Part shown: in pieces, positions 10,667 through 20,383 of the stretch | Layout of the letters: each line of letters starts with the position of its first letter | Numbering within the stretch: position 1 is the first letter of the stretch | The notes under the pieces: generated by a model | What the model was told of the DNA's origin: nothing | What the model saw: the letters and a program-made list of their open reading frames with translations, nothing else | The model's database searches: none | Made by a program: the position numbers and the translations under genes | Origin: Saccoglossus kowalevskii | Lineage: Eukaryota > Hemichordata > Enteropneusta > Harrimaniidae | Direction of reading: 5' to 3' | Assembly: GCF_000003605.2 (NCBI RefSeq) | Contig: NW_003106603.1 | Coordinates: 209,436 to 230,802, forward strand | DNA length: 21,367 nt

Positions 10667-12490
10667 TGTTATTGTGTTTTTTTCATTATTGATTTATCAA
10701 ATTCTACCCTGTAATTCACCATATTTTAATGTAAAATCCGAAATCTTAAATAAAATCACTAATCAGAGTAATACTTACATTGTCTTAGTTCAAACTCTTT
10801 GCGATTACTTCAGTTGTAATGGAAAGTGCCTCTCAAATCAAACTCACAAGGTATAGGGACTATATTAAAAAAAAAATATTAATTGACAACTATGAAAATT
10901 TCTTAGAATCATGATCATGTGAGGCCTTCCCATCATATTCCGTACTCATAAACGTCTTAAAAACTTAATAAAACCGCCCACAGCACAACGTTTAACCACC
11001 ATAAACAACTTCTAAAAATTCTGTCTTAAAAAATATATATATATATATATATATATACGAAACGCCGACCAAAAAATGTATATCGTTTAAAAGTATATTG
11101 ACTGACCAGGGGTATGACTTCCTCTCGTTTTTTTGGCATTTGGTGGCGCACTTTCGGCGAGAGTCGGAAATCTGTTTTCTGCATAATATATTATACCACA
11201 GGAGGGACTGTGATTATACGACGTGTGAACCAAATGTATATACGTGATGTAACTGATAACATTACTTTGACCTCTGAGCTTTGACCTATAGAATTAGGGA
11301 CCATCCAAGTGTGCACGATGTTGACTGGTGTCATACTTCCTGTGATTTAGCTTTAAACCGACTGTATAAGTCGACTTCGTATAGGTTCAGAAATAAATGG
11401 TTAAACTGTATCCTGCTGTTAGTTAATTCATGCATGATTGACTGAATGGCGGTAAGGTACGATCTCACAAATCAGTATTGACACCTAGTATCCACCACAA
11501 TACGTCTCACACGGGAATGATTGTCGTGAGCACTAATTAATCGAGTAACGAAGGTACGACGCACGAGTGCCGTTGGTGCTAGCGACTGTCACCACGTCAT
11601 TACACAAACACTTACGGTCACACGGCGGGTAGACAAATGTAATTTATCTGATAGTAAACAATGATACTAGTATATTAAGTTTGAAAGTATAGTACATTGT
11701 ATATGACACAGACTCACGCAGTGAATACATAATCGTCAAGCACAAGCACAACATTAATATGTGCAATAAACTCTCGGCACAAATACATCAAGTGCGATTT
11801 CGATGAATACAGAGAAGTTCGAGATGGTTTATTAGTGAAGGCAGAATTTATCAATCTATTTGGCAGTCCAGATACGTTTCTCACTTAGTGTAAAGTGATG
11901 TAACTCTCCAACGAGTACAGAGCAAGAACCCTGGGCTTTATTTGTTGACGCAATTAACTTCATTAAAAATGGCAAGTGATGTAATGGCAATTATTGCTTC
12001 CCAAGCGATCGAGGAAACATGTACTACTTGATAATTGAATGTGTGCTGGTGCCTATTACGTACAGACAGGGCATTTGACACGGGTACTTATAAAAATATT
12101 TCCCACAGGTATATAATAATTTCACGTACACAATTGTAGTATTGTACAATATTAATGTATTAGATTTGATTTATTTATTGATTGATTTATTTTGACAGTG
12201 ATAATATGTCTTTCTTAAGCCAGAAATATTTAGTTGTGATTTTTGTATGTAGGGTTAAATATTTTGCAGATGTTGGAGTTACAACATAGGGTGATCTTGT
12301 TAAAACAGCCTACAATTACTGTTAATATCTTTATTTCGCTAAAAACGTGAAGAAACTATTGGACTAGTTTAATGCATCCTCACTGTGTGACTATTCTTTA
12401 TTATTTTTCAAAGGCAATGTAATTTATGAACTAATATTCAAATCTCTGACTGCATATCTCAGGGTGCCTGTTTTACAAATTTGTGTTTTT
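10667..12490. other. Intergenic, no gene seen
   Basis: AT-rich sequence with an (AT)n microsatellite at 11033-11057. Isolated splice-like motifs (GTAAGG near 11452 on plus, GTAAGTG near 11613 on minus) are not linked to an open frame. No RNA gene recognised. Confidence 0.5.
11033..11057. repeat. (AT)n microsatellite
   Basis: About twelve uninterrupted AT dinucleotides follow a short A run. Confidence 0.95.
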
Positions 12491-12507
12491 AAATTAATAA
12501 ATAATTC

Positions 12508-12513
12508 TTTATT
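12508..12513 (-). terminator. Poly(A) signal AATAAA of the small spliced gene
   Basis: Minus-strand AATAAA in the context CAAATAAAGAATT, about 140 bases after the proposed TAA stop. It has the right position and strand for the terminal exon beginning at 12701, and gives a short 3' UTR. Confidence 0.5.
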
Positions 12514-12651
12514 TGATATCTTTAGGTCAAAGATCCTGTCACTGCATCTGATGACAGCTAATGAGATGGTTATATAAACAAAATACAAGCAACAACTGGT
12601 ATGATCACTACTTGTTGATGACGTTGGTAAACTTTTCTGGACAGTCATCAA

Positions 12652-15229
12652 TTAGCTTTTCAGCTTGTAAACAAAATCAACTATCTTGTTGTCATCCATG
12701 CCTGGAAAAAAATAAGAAACATTAAGAAACCATTGGTAGTCACTGACCACATACATTTAATCATTCGTGCAATAAAACAGATTGGGTTTGCACTAGTTAC
12801 ATAAAGATACGCCTAGCCTGATCTCCCAGTTCAACACAGTGGCGGATCCAGAGGGGCAGGGGCCAATGCCCCCCCCAAAAATCGCATGAAAATGCATCTG
12901 GATTACGCATAACATCGTCCGAATCGCACGGTCCCGTGTTTTCGACCCCCCCAATACATTTTGCTGGATCCGCCCCTGGTTCAACACTAATAATAACAGC
13001 TGAGTCCAGGTATGTTGATTTGATTATTGACGAATATTTTGACATTTAAGTATGATGGATGCTACATGTAGAGTATAGTGTGCTCTATATTTACTACCTC
13101 TAAATGATCAGAGTTTGTAAGTTTTGAACTTGAATTATGAATTTGGTAATTTGAATATATACTCCATTACTAAAAAATAGTATTTTTAATAAATTGATTA
13201 TTTGAACAAATCAAACGGATATTGTCACAAAGTCGCCAATATAATGCCAAAAAATTCGGCTGTTGCACCGGACCCAAGATTGGTATACAGGTCCTGAGCT
13301 CACGTTCTACTTCGTGCTGAGCACGAAAGGGATCGAAGCTTTCCCTAGGTGAGTGTACCATAGACTCAATCAAGTACAGGTACCTATTTAGGGGAACCTT
13401 GAATAAGGTCAGGTGTTTGCGTTTGACCGGGCCTTGTTGACATCAGGATAAGGCATTATATTGCAATTTGATATTGTCCTATTATGTAGTCCTAAACATG
13501 GATATGGTTGGTACTGACCATCGTTTTTTGCAAAATTTCATACTAGTATTCCGATGTTTTTACATGGGACTCACAAAACCTGAGAGAAATACTAGGAACT
13601 TGAAACTTGGCACACAAGTTTCCTGTACGACTTGCATTACCTAGTTACAATTTCAACTACAGGAGGGAAATAACCATTGCTTTTAAACTGTGCACACATA
13701 TCCTGTGGTATCCCAATACTTGATTGACAATATACTTATTAGGGAAACTTAACACGTATGCGACCCACACGATTGTTTAGATTTCCAGGTCGAAAGGTCA
13801 AGTATCTCGGTATGTGTTTATACATGTTCACAATATAACAAGGGAAAAATAGCAATTCCTTTACATTTGGTACTTGAGTGTTGATATGTTATTTGAATAG
13901 ATCTATTGCATGTTGGCATCTTTGTTTAGTTGCATTCTTGTTTTAAATGTCTAGACAATAATTATGTATAATGAACTTAGTTGATACACTTCTAGTATAG
14001 ATGGATACTTTTTAATGATCTCAAACAAATGTCGCTATGTAAATAAAGTCCTAAAGTTAACGTTTTTCAATAAAAGAAGTATTATCGACAATTTCTTGAG
14101 CGTGGTCCACTAAAGATAATGTCCAAATGTATTTAACATAACATTGATGCGTACTATTCAAAAGAAAGAAACAATCTGATTAAAATCTGATGTAGTGTAC
14201 GGGCTTTAATTATTTTGGCTATAAACTTATTTTAATTTTATTACTTTTGTATTAATGCCTTTTTATTTTATTTTATTTTATTTTATTTTATTTCATTTTA
14301 TTTTATTTTATATTATTATTTTACTTTGATTTTTATTTGCTGATTTTTTTAATTCCGCCCTACATACATCTGATCCGACGCCTATGTAAGTCCCGTTCAA
14401 ATCTCGCGTAAGTAACAGCCAATCACAGCCCCCTTTTATACAGGCTGTCGGTTGCTTACTTTTCAGTGTAGCGATACTCCACGGGTAATCTTTCTGTACA
14501 TTATATTTTGCCCACTTGAATAAACCATTAATAGAAAATTGCTAGTATATTTTTATTTACAAAAACAATTCCACAGCATTTTACAATTTTTGTCATTACA
14601 ACAAATGTGTACACTTCCTGATACATCTTCGCCAGCCAAGGTTCGTTTATTCAGTCATCGCTTCAATTTTACATCAAACACTGAGCATAATTATCTAGAA
14701 TTAAAGCAAAAAAATAAGTAAATCGTAATGATTAGAACACTGTAAACAGCTATAGTAAACAATGCAAACTGATTTTAAATTGTATAACGATCACCGGCCC
14801 ACGGCATCGACGCAGAAAATTGGAGCAAAAACATATTTCCTGATCGATTGCGATGTGTTCCAAATAAAAAAGATTTTATTCCAGTCCAAATCAGCTCAAT
14901 TACTTTAATAAAGAGATATTGTGTACATTTTGATGAATATTTACAGCTACGGCTTCAATACCGTAGACGATTTTGTTCCGATCGACAACAAAACTTCACC
15001 TTGCCCTGGAGGCAAGCGACTGGAAAAAGACACCGGTGTTCGGTCGAACCGGTGGAAACAAAATCGTCACTCCCAGAATAACTACGCAAAATAACGATCT
15101 AAACTTGAACCATTCGAGCCACAATACAAACATATAAACATAAAAAAAATACTTTCGTTGCATTTGACAATGATAAACTTACCGAAAAGCCGTGTTTTTC
15201 TGGTCGCTAACGTCGGTATAATCCGCCAT
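12652..15229 (-). CDS. Small three-exon gene of unknown function (38 residues, spliced)
   Basis: Exon 1 (15229-15183) reads MADYTDVSDQKNTAF plus two bases and ends at CG/GTAAGT. A 20-base micro-exon (15019-15000) lies between TCTTTTTCCAG and GTGAAG and adds RRLPPGQ. Exon 3 (12701-12652) follows TTATTTTTTTCCAG and reads GMDDNKIVDFVYKLKS, then TAA. Lengths 47+20+50 give 39 codons with all phases compatible. The start is AAAATGGCGG with a CRE 37 bases upstream, and an AATAAA follows. No signal peptide, membrane segment or known domain. Skipping the micro-exon would stop translation after 18 codons. I do not recognise the product. Further exons in the 2.3-kb intron, or a non-coding role, remain possible. 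The terminal exon and the first exon are individually well supported; joining them through the micro-exon is inference. Confidence 0.45.
12837..12978. mobile_element. hAT-type MITE with perfect 8-base target duplication
   Basis: The 142-base element has ends CAGTGGCGGATCCAG and CTGGATCCGCCCCTG (14 of 15 match inverted). It is flanked on both sides by GTTCAACA (12829-12836 and 12979-12986), an exact 8-base duplication as hAT transposases make. Short internal C-rich tracts lie near each end. No coding capacity: the two minus-strand frames crossing it are incidental. Confidence 0.93.
14261..14310. repeat. (ATTTT)n pentanucleotide microsatellite
   Basis: Ten tandem TTTTA units, one carrying a C substitution. 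Confidence 0.95.
15000..15019 (-). other. Candidate 20-base micro-exon inside an inverted repeat
   Basis: The acceptor GTGTCTTTTTCCAG and donor CAAG/GTGAAG flank 20 bases. This length shifts phase 2 to phase 1, as the last exon requires. Perfect 12-base arms GACGATTTTGTT (14966-14977) and AACAAAATCGTC (15057-15068) surround it, so the pre-mRNA could fold with the micro-exon in the loop. Confidence 0.4.
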
Positions 15230-15273
15230 TTTATTTGAGTGTGTTTTCCACCTGACTCTGCCCGGTGACGTCA
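15222..15273 (-). promoter_or_regulatory. CRE and YY1/TISU-like start region of the small gene
   Basis: TGACGTCA (15266-15273) is a perfect palindromic cAMP-response element. Minus-strand AAAATGGCGG covers the start codon and matches the core of the YY1 motif and of the TISU element. TISU elements mark housekeeping-type genes with very short 5' UTRs. The two motifs together suggest a transcription start about 10-35 bases before the ATG. Confidence 0.5.
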
Positions 15274-17947
15274 TCATGTGCGCTATAGAAGGAGGTCTCT
15301 GATTCAGATTTTAATCAGATTGAAGAAAGAAAGTGCCCTTCAATGAAAAAAGTGCCTAACTCGCCCTTAAAAAAAGACAAAGGGTATTTTCCTCGCTCTT
15401 GACAAATACCAAATAATTGAACAATATTCATATCGTCCAATACCTTTATTTTCGGTTTGTCTTCTGTTGAAGTCTAAGTCCCTGAAATTGTATTATCAAA
15501 TAATATTTCTATCATGCATACAACTTTTTATAACAAATGAAAGCATACCACGCAATTACCGTTTTGAGATGTACGTTTTACCAGCAACCATTGAACCGTT
15601 TCTTATGTGCGTGGCATTATAAACTTCAGGGGAATCCCTTTCCCCCAAACTCCAGGTCACTACTTGATATAGCCCGTAATTCACTGTATCGACAACAACA
15701 ATTCAACTAATTCAGATCCCTTTCCATCGGAAAAGAAACTCTTCCAGTCCCTCCCTACCGTTCGTTCTAGGTTTATAACTATAAAAACTATTAAAATTTG
15801 CCAAATCGTAACATAACGTAGTTAATATACTCGTTTTTGACGATTTATAATAAATAAATAAATCGCATTGCTATGAGTAATACTCTGAAGCGCTGTGCGT
15901 AAATCAACTTATACACGTACGTTTACTATCAGTTCTTTCAAACATTTGTTTTATGCTAATTAGACAGAAGTGTAGAAAATAATATTATTGATTCATACTT
16001 TAAAGGACGGTTGTCGTCGCGCCGCGCATATATAGTCTAGATGTGGGAGTCGATTACTAGTATTCTAAAACAAAAGTGCTCAATACAAAGTATATGTAGA
16101 TCGGATAAATACGGTTATAGAGCAATTAATACACAACTACATGAATATTGAAACTCGACAGCACTGTTTAATAAGATACAAGTACCTCACTCATCAGGTC
16201 CTTTATGTTTAATACATTTTATGTTTGATGACCATGTAGTCTTTTTTTCCTAACCAATGATGGTGATCATGTTCATCTTGATGACCAAGCAGTCTGTGTG
16301 TCCAGGGTAATAGTATAGTAAAGGGTTAACTGGAGCACCTCCCTTATGCCGTGCTTTTGCAAATTGGCAGACCCCAACCCCATCTGAACACATTCAAAAA
16401 ACATGTGACAAATATTCTTGCCTGAGCCCATCCAAAATAAATGTGAGAGCCCTTCCAGATGATATAATGGTATTAGCTCAACGTTATAATAGAATTACTA
16501 TTGAAAAATAATATTTATATTTAGAGAGTTGAAACATTTAAACATAACCATAAGGACTAATATAATGAACGGTTATTTATTTCATACATTGTGATGTATG
16601 GAAACCATTAGAGACAAAAACGTTTGAAAACCATGACAAAACTAGAATATCATACTAAAACATTGAGAGAAAGGCGAAGGAACTGTTGTACTTTATATCC
16701 TTTCATTTTGCTTTGTTTTTGTGTATTCATTAAAATAAAATTGATATTAAAATTAGGGACAACAGTAACCATATATTTTCCCTTCATGCCTTGCAGTTCA
16801 TACATTTTACTGTTTTCCTTTTTTTCTGTTTTGTGTTGAAACTACGTAATTCCTTCACTACTGGACACTAAAAAATTTATTCCCCACGGATATATGTGTG
16901 TGTAAAAACAAGCAAATATTTCCGGTCTTGTTACTTGGCTGATGCTTTGGTAGGATATATATACAATGGCTACAATGTTTACCATCAAAGTAGGCCAATC
17001 TTTAGACGAAGACTGGGTTCCTACATTATCTTTTGACCTCGTCTTGTAACAAGTTGCATAATTGGATTGGGAAAGTCCCTTTATTTTTCATTAGAAATAC
17101 CATGCATTACCAAAATAAAGAGTTGTTTGTGTTACTACACATTGACATGCGAGGAGAATCGTGTTCAGACAGAGCAAAGTACGGAAAATGTAGTTTTTCC
17201 ATCAAGTCGTAGTTTCTATGAATTGTCTGTATTATTTCGAACTTCCTTCATAACTTGGCATGACGAATGACATTTGGTTTCGTTATGCCATGTGACATGC
17301 TCACATTCGTAAAATGTAACCTACTAGTAGTATCCGGGCATTCCTATTTGGAAATATTTTCAGTTGGACCAATCACGTAAAATTGATTCAGGTATTTTGT
17401 AGGAAATGACGTGTTTGAAACAAAATTTGGGGTATTGTGATAACCTTTAGTGCATTTTGAAATACAAATTAGCGTGTGTTTGTTTGTTTGTTATGTAAAT
17501 GCACGTTTACCGTGCAAGGTACGCGTGGGAGTCTGAACGTAGAAATGACGTCATAGTCAAACAATATCAAGCCAAATCACTCAAAACTACGGACAGTCAA
17601 ATATATCAAAACATCAGTGTGTGAAAGAAATGTGGACCTCGAGAAGCGATATCATTCATTCTAAAAAGAGTATGGAACCGACCTTGTTCCATATTATTCT
17701 ATAAAACGAACAAATGGTCATTAACCATTTCTAAATAATGATGAAATTACAAGAACACATAAGAGGCAGCAATAAATAATAAAGAATAATTGATGTGAAA
17801 TTAATAACATATACAATACAGACGCTGCTAGTAACTAAAAATTCCATGTCATCTAAACCTATTTGATTAACTCAATATAAATTTAAAATTTACTTGATGA
17901 AGAATACGCGATAAGAAATATCGTCCACAACAGCCAACAACGTTCGA
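15274..17947. other. Intergenic, no gene seen
   Basis: AT-rich sequence. It includes a consensus NF-kappaB-like GGGGAATCCC at 15629-15638, a short inverted repeat TCTGATT/AATCAGA near 15300, and a partial direct repeat TTGATGACCAnG near 16226 and 16279. The frames at 16624-16839 and 17067-17270 show no domain, and the first is hydrophobic only because it is T-rich. Confidence 0.5.
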
Positions 17948-17957
17948 TTTATTTATT
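17948..17957 (-). terminator. Overlapping poly(A) signals (AATAAATAAA), distal candidate
   Basis: Two overlapping AATAAA hexamers on the minus strand, about 290 bases past the stop of the second SOCS6-like gene. A possible distal cleavage site. Confidence 0.35.
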
Positions 17958-17987
17958 CGGTATAATAAAACATGCAGTTACCAAAAT

Positions 17988-18090
17988 AGAAGTCAATATT
18001 CAATTTAAATGACCCGCGGAGAATTCATTGACCTCGGTTAATAATTCCCATCCGTCCTCTTCGGGTCATTAAAACTTTATATTGACCTCT
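17988..18090. repeat. 103-base palindromic element
   Basis: The 29-base arms 17988-18016 and 18062-18090 are inverted copies with about five mismatches, both ending in a shared CGGGTCATT/AATGACCCG core. A TA lies at each outer edge (TAGAAGTC and GACCTCTA), as in TA-targeted mini-transposons. If the distal poly(A) site is used, it would form a hairpin in the 3' UTR of the second SOCS6-like gene. Confidence 0.5.
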
Positions 18091-18212
18091 ACTACGGCAA
18101 CATTATATAGCCTATAAATCATATACGACCTAATTGTTAACTTTATATTCAGCGGTATCATTAAATTAACTTTTCTCAAGAATAATATTTCGAAATTGTG
18201 ATGAAAACCACA

Positions 18213-18218
18213 TTTATT
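18213..18218 (-). terminator. Proximal poly(A) signal AATAAA of the second SOCS6-like gene
   Basis: Minus-strand AATAAA only about 28 bases after the TGA stop. It would give an unusually short 3' UTR. Confidence 0.4.
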
Positions 18219-18246
18219 TTAGTTGACTAAGTAATGCATTATGACA

Positions 18247-19353
18247 TCAGATGCGGTTTTCTGCCAGGTATTCTTTAATCCTTCGTGGGAGTGGCAATTG
18301 CTGGATGTGATCCAAACGACTAAATTCGCGGATAACAAATCTGCATAGATATTGAAGTGACGGAACATCCGTGAAGTGAGACACGGGATTAGTCAGATTA
18401 ACTGCAATATATCCACTGGTATAAAAGAAATCCCCATCTCTGCAGTCTTGCATGTATGTCTCTATTAAATCTACAATTGATTGGTTGTAGTATCCACATC
18501 TCAAACTGAACATACCATTGTAATATTGAAATCTAATGTGGTATGTCATGCCATAAGAACGGAAGCTAAGACTTATCAAGTAGCATCCATGATAACTATC
18601 ACGGACAAGAAATGATCCATCAGGTCTGTCGTTTAGTATATCATCGGCCTCAATAGAAGTCAATGGTCCCCAGTACCAATGTTTTTTTGAAAGAACATAC
18701 AGTTGTTCATGTAATGTTGGTGAATGGTCGTCGAATGTACCACAGGTATCGAGATCCGTACCACTAAGTGGTTGCGTTATTGCTAATGACTGGTCTTCGG
18801 TGTGATTTATTCCATTATTGTCTTGCGTTTCCCTGGATGAACTGTGTTTTGGAATGTCGTCAATGGCGTCGTCTGTGTGTTGTGTATTATTTTCAGTGCC
18901 TGGTAGAGTCCATGTTGAATCCAAATCACCTGCATTGTTGTTCCACTTGTCGTTGTCTTCTGTGTTTTCCTTGTGATTGTCCACGTCTTTCGTACAGTCA
19001 AAATTACTCGTACCATTGCCAACACAGACGCGCGGACGTAAACTATCACAATAACCCAAACCATGGCTGCTGGCATCGTCTTCTTGTTGTTGTGGAATTG
19101 ACTGATGAGTTGTACATTCCTCTGTTTTCGACCTCGACCTACTGGGGTGTTTCTTGCTCGTCCGTATAGTGAATCTTCTCTTAATAGTCTTTATAAAGCT
19201 TACCTTCGTTTTATTCACATTAGAAGTAGAGTCATGTCCACTCAACTCGACAGAACTCGGCATAGGTTCACCGCTTTCCTCATATACACCATGTTCACTG
19301 TTTGAACGATAGTACCTAGTTTTCGAGCCTTCTTTGACGATAATTCTTTTCAT
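18247..19353 (-). CDS. Divergent SOCS6-like paralogue (SH2 + SOCS box)
   Basis: 368 residues, single exon, ATG at 19353 giving MKRIIVKEGS. A basic SFIKTIKRRF (52-61) aligns with SFMQTVKKRF of the upstream paralogue, supporting this start. Residues 110-210 are Asn/Asp/Thr-rich and lack the proline-rich and tyrosine motifs of the other copy. The SH2 domain starts at WYWGPL (226), with FLVRDS and Arg251 kept. The following loop is YHGC instead of SDDR, the EF-loop region is 3 residues shorter, and the BG-loop region is 6 shorter (the RERLPG equivalent is gone). The SOCS box is 36/45 identical to the paralogue, with BC-box SLQYLCRFVI (332-341) and LPLP (353-356). The role is inferred: Cullin-5 adaptor with changed phosphotyrosine target. 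The frame is intact and domain residues are kept, so it is probably functional rather than a pseudogene. Confidence 0.92.
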   Translation of the reverse strand: MKRIIVKEGSKTRYYRSNSEHGVYEESGEPMPSSVELSGHDSTSNVNKTKVSFIKTIKRRFTIRTSKKHPSRSRSKTEECTTHQSIPQQQEDDASSHGLGYCDSLRPRVCVGNGTSNFDCTKDVDNHKENTEDNDKWNNNAGDLDSTWTLPGTENNTQHTDDAIDDIPKHSSSRETQDNNGINHTEDQSLAITQPLSGTDLDTCGTFDDHSPTLHEQLYVLSKKHWYWGPLTSIEADDILNDRPDGSFLVRDSYHGCYLISLSFRSYGMTYHIRFQYYNGMFSLRCGYYNQSIVDLIETYMQDCRDGDFFYTSGYIAVNLTNPVSHFTDVPSLQYLCRFVIREFSRLDHIQQLPLPRRIKEYLAENRI

Positions 19354-19952
19354 TCTCGCATGCAGTCAGCCGCTAACACCGTTCTTGACCGGTAAAATGA
19401 ACGCGCACAGTGTAGGACTGATTAGTAATCCAATAGCAAACTGTAACAGCTAAATATAAATGTTACTTCCTGGTTCGGTGTACAGAGGGTAAAAAAAAGG
19501 TGCGTTTACGCTCATAAACTGGGCACTGAGGGTGCTTTGCCGTATACGGTGTGTACAGATTGCGTGGATTGAGACCAAACACAAGGGTGCGTGTTAGATT
19601 GTTAAAGTTCACCACAGAGATAACCTAAGAAATCGACTATCAAATCAAGAATGGATAAAAATGAATCTTATTGCTCTGTCGGAATAAATAATGATGACGA
19701 CATTATCATTTATTACTCCCATCACCTGGGTTATGTGATCATGTAGCTGGACTATTGTCATTGGTGACTATTAGAGAGACTATTAGAACAGCAAGATGAA
19801 ATATGCATCTGCCCCAATTATATAGACGACCCATCCCTAATTGTAGGATGTATGTAAGTAATTCCACTTCGTTTTGTTTGTGGAAATAAGTCTATCTGTT
19901 GTGTCCTGTTTTATCAGATGAGTCGGGACTTGTTTAGCCTGACAAGTTGGCG
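19354..19952. other. Upstream region of the second SOCS6-like gene
   Basis: Holds the presumed promoter: the ETS-like site, a TATA-like TTTATATTTA on the minus strand (about 19450-19460) and a CCAAT-type ATTGG near 19430. A GCGGCTGACTG segment just before the ATG resembles GCGGCTAGCTG just before the ATG of the other SOCS6-like gene. No ORF is supported. Confidence 0.5.
19465..19472 (-). promoter_or_regulatory. ETS-like site upstream of the second SOCS6-like gene
   Basis: CAGGAAGT on the minus strand, 112 bases before the start codon. The paralogue has the same site 111 bases before its start. The surrounding sequence has diverged, which argues for selection or recent common origin of this spot. 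Confidence 0.4.
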
Positions 19953-20129
19953 TAGGTGGCACCCTGGACTGCTGCGATCCCCACCACTTCGTCTGCAGAG
20001 GAATGTACAACTCATCAGTCAATTTCACAACAACAACAAGACGATGCCAGTAGTAATTATAACCGGCCGTTGATTAATATTTTGGGGGTGGCTTTCAGTC
20101 AGTGTATGTTTTTTATTTCCCATAAATGA
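19953..20129 (+). pseudogene. Relic of a third SOCS6-like gene, inverted
   Basis: 58 bases at 19996-20053 match 19067-19124 of the divergent SOCS6-like gene in inverted orientation, 55/58 by hand count. In the corresponding frame they read EECTTHQSISQQQQDDASS, against EECTTHQSIPQQQEDDASS. The next residues, NYNRP, instead resemble YYNRPP of the 5536-6933 gene, and TTSSA just before resembles its ATSSE. The frame is closed by TAG at 19953 and TGA at 20127, and no SH2 or SOCS-box sequence follows. It therefore looks like a fragment of a third copy with features of both genes. A TCTGCAG/AG acceptor-like site precedes it, so an exon of a longer plus-strand gene is a less likely alternative. Confidence 0.7.
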
Positions 20130-20383
20130 CTTATACCATCATGAGTTTGTGTCAAGTCCCAAGTTTTCCTTTAAGAGGAACACTTGCACGCACATGGGCT
20201 CATCAAATTTCTTTCTATTTACTCCTTCTGTTCATTGCGTATCGTGGTTTTGTGTGACGATGTATACCTCCATGGTGTGACTATACCTATACGGCAGGTT
20301 ATCATTGTACTTTTCACACGCCTTTATACAGGTGCATCATGGGATAGGGAATTTTCCATCTGAGAATATAACCCGGAAACAGG

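Larger units (their letters stand above)
12702..14999 (-). other. Long intron 2 of the small gene
   Basis: About 2.3 kb between donor GTGAAG and acceptor TTTTTTTCCAG. It holds the hAT-type MITE, an (ATTTT)n microsatellite, and a GC-richer patch at about 13250-13350 with the palindrome TTCGTGCTGAGCACGAA. A CCAAT plus TTTTATA pair (14419-14440) looks promoter-like on the plus strand but leads to no convincing ORF. No further exon with compatible phase was found by eye. Confidence 0.4.

Noticed and set aside
12793-13045. Two minus-strand frames of 64 and 82 codons
   Set aside because: They are created by the GC-rich hAT MITE they cross.
13250-13400. tRNA or tRNA-derived SINE suggested by minus-strand GCTTCGATCCC (B-box-like)
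   Set aside because: No acceptable A box at the right distance and no cloverleaf. The sequence folds instead as TTCGTGCT/AGCACGAA.
14848-15081. 77-codon plus-strand frame over the micro-exon
   Set aside because: It starts only at TTG, has no splice or promoter support, and opposes the better-supported minus-strand gene.
15629-15638. Consensus NF-kappaB site GGGGAATCCC
   Set aside because: An isolated 10-base match in intergenic DNA, with no linked promoter. Expected by chance at a modest rate.
18768-19169. 133-codon plus-strand frame opposite the second SOCS6-like gene
   Set aside because: It lies entirely antisense to a well-supported CDS and is Cys/Leu-rich from complementing acidic and Asn-rich codons. 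No domain.
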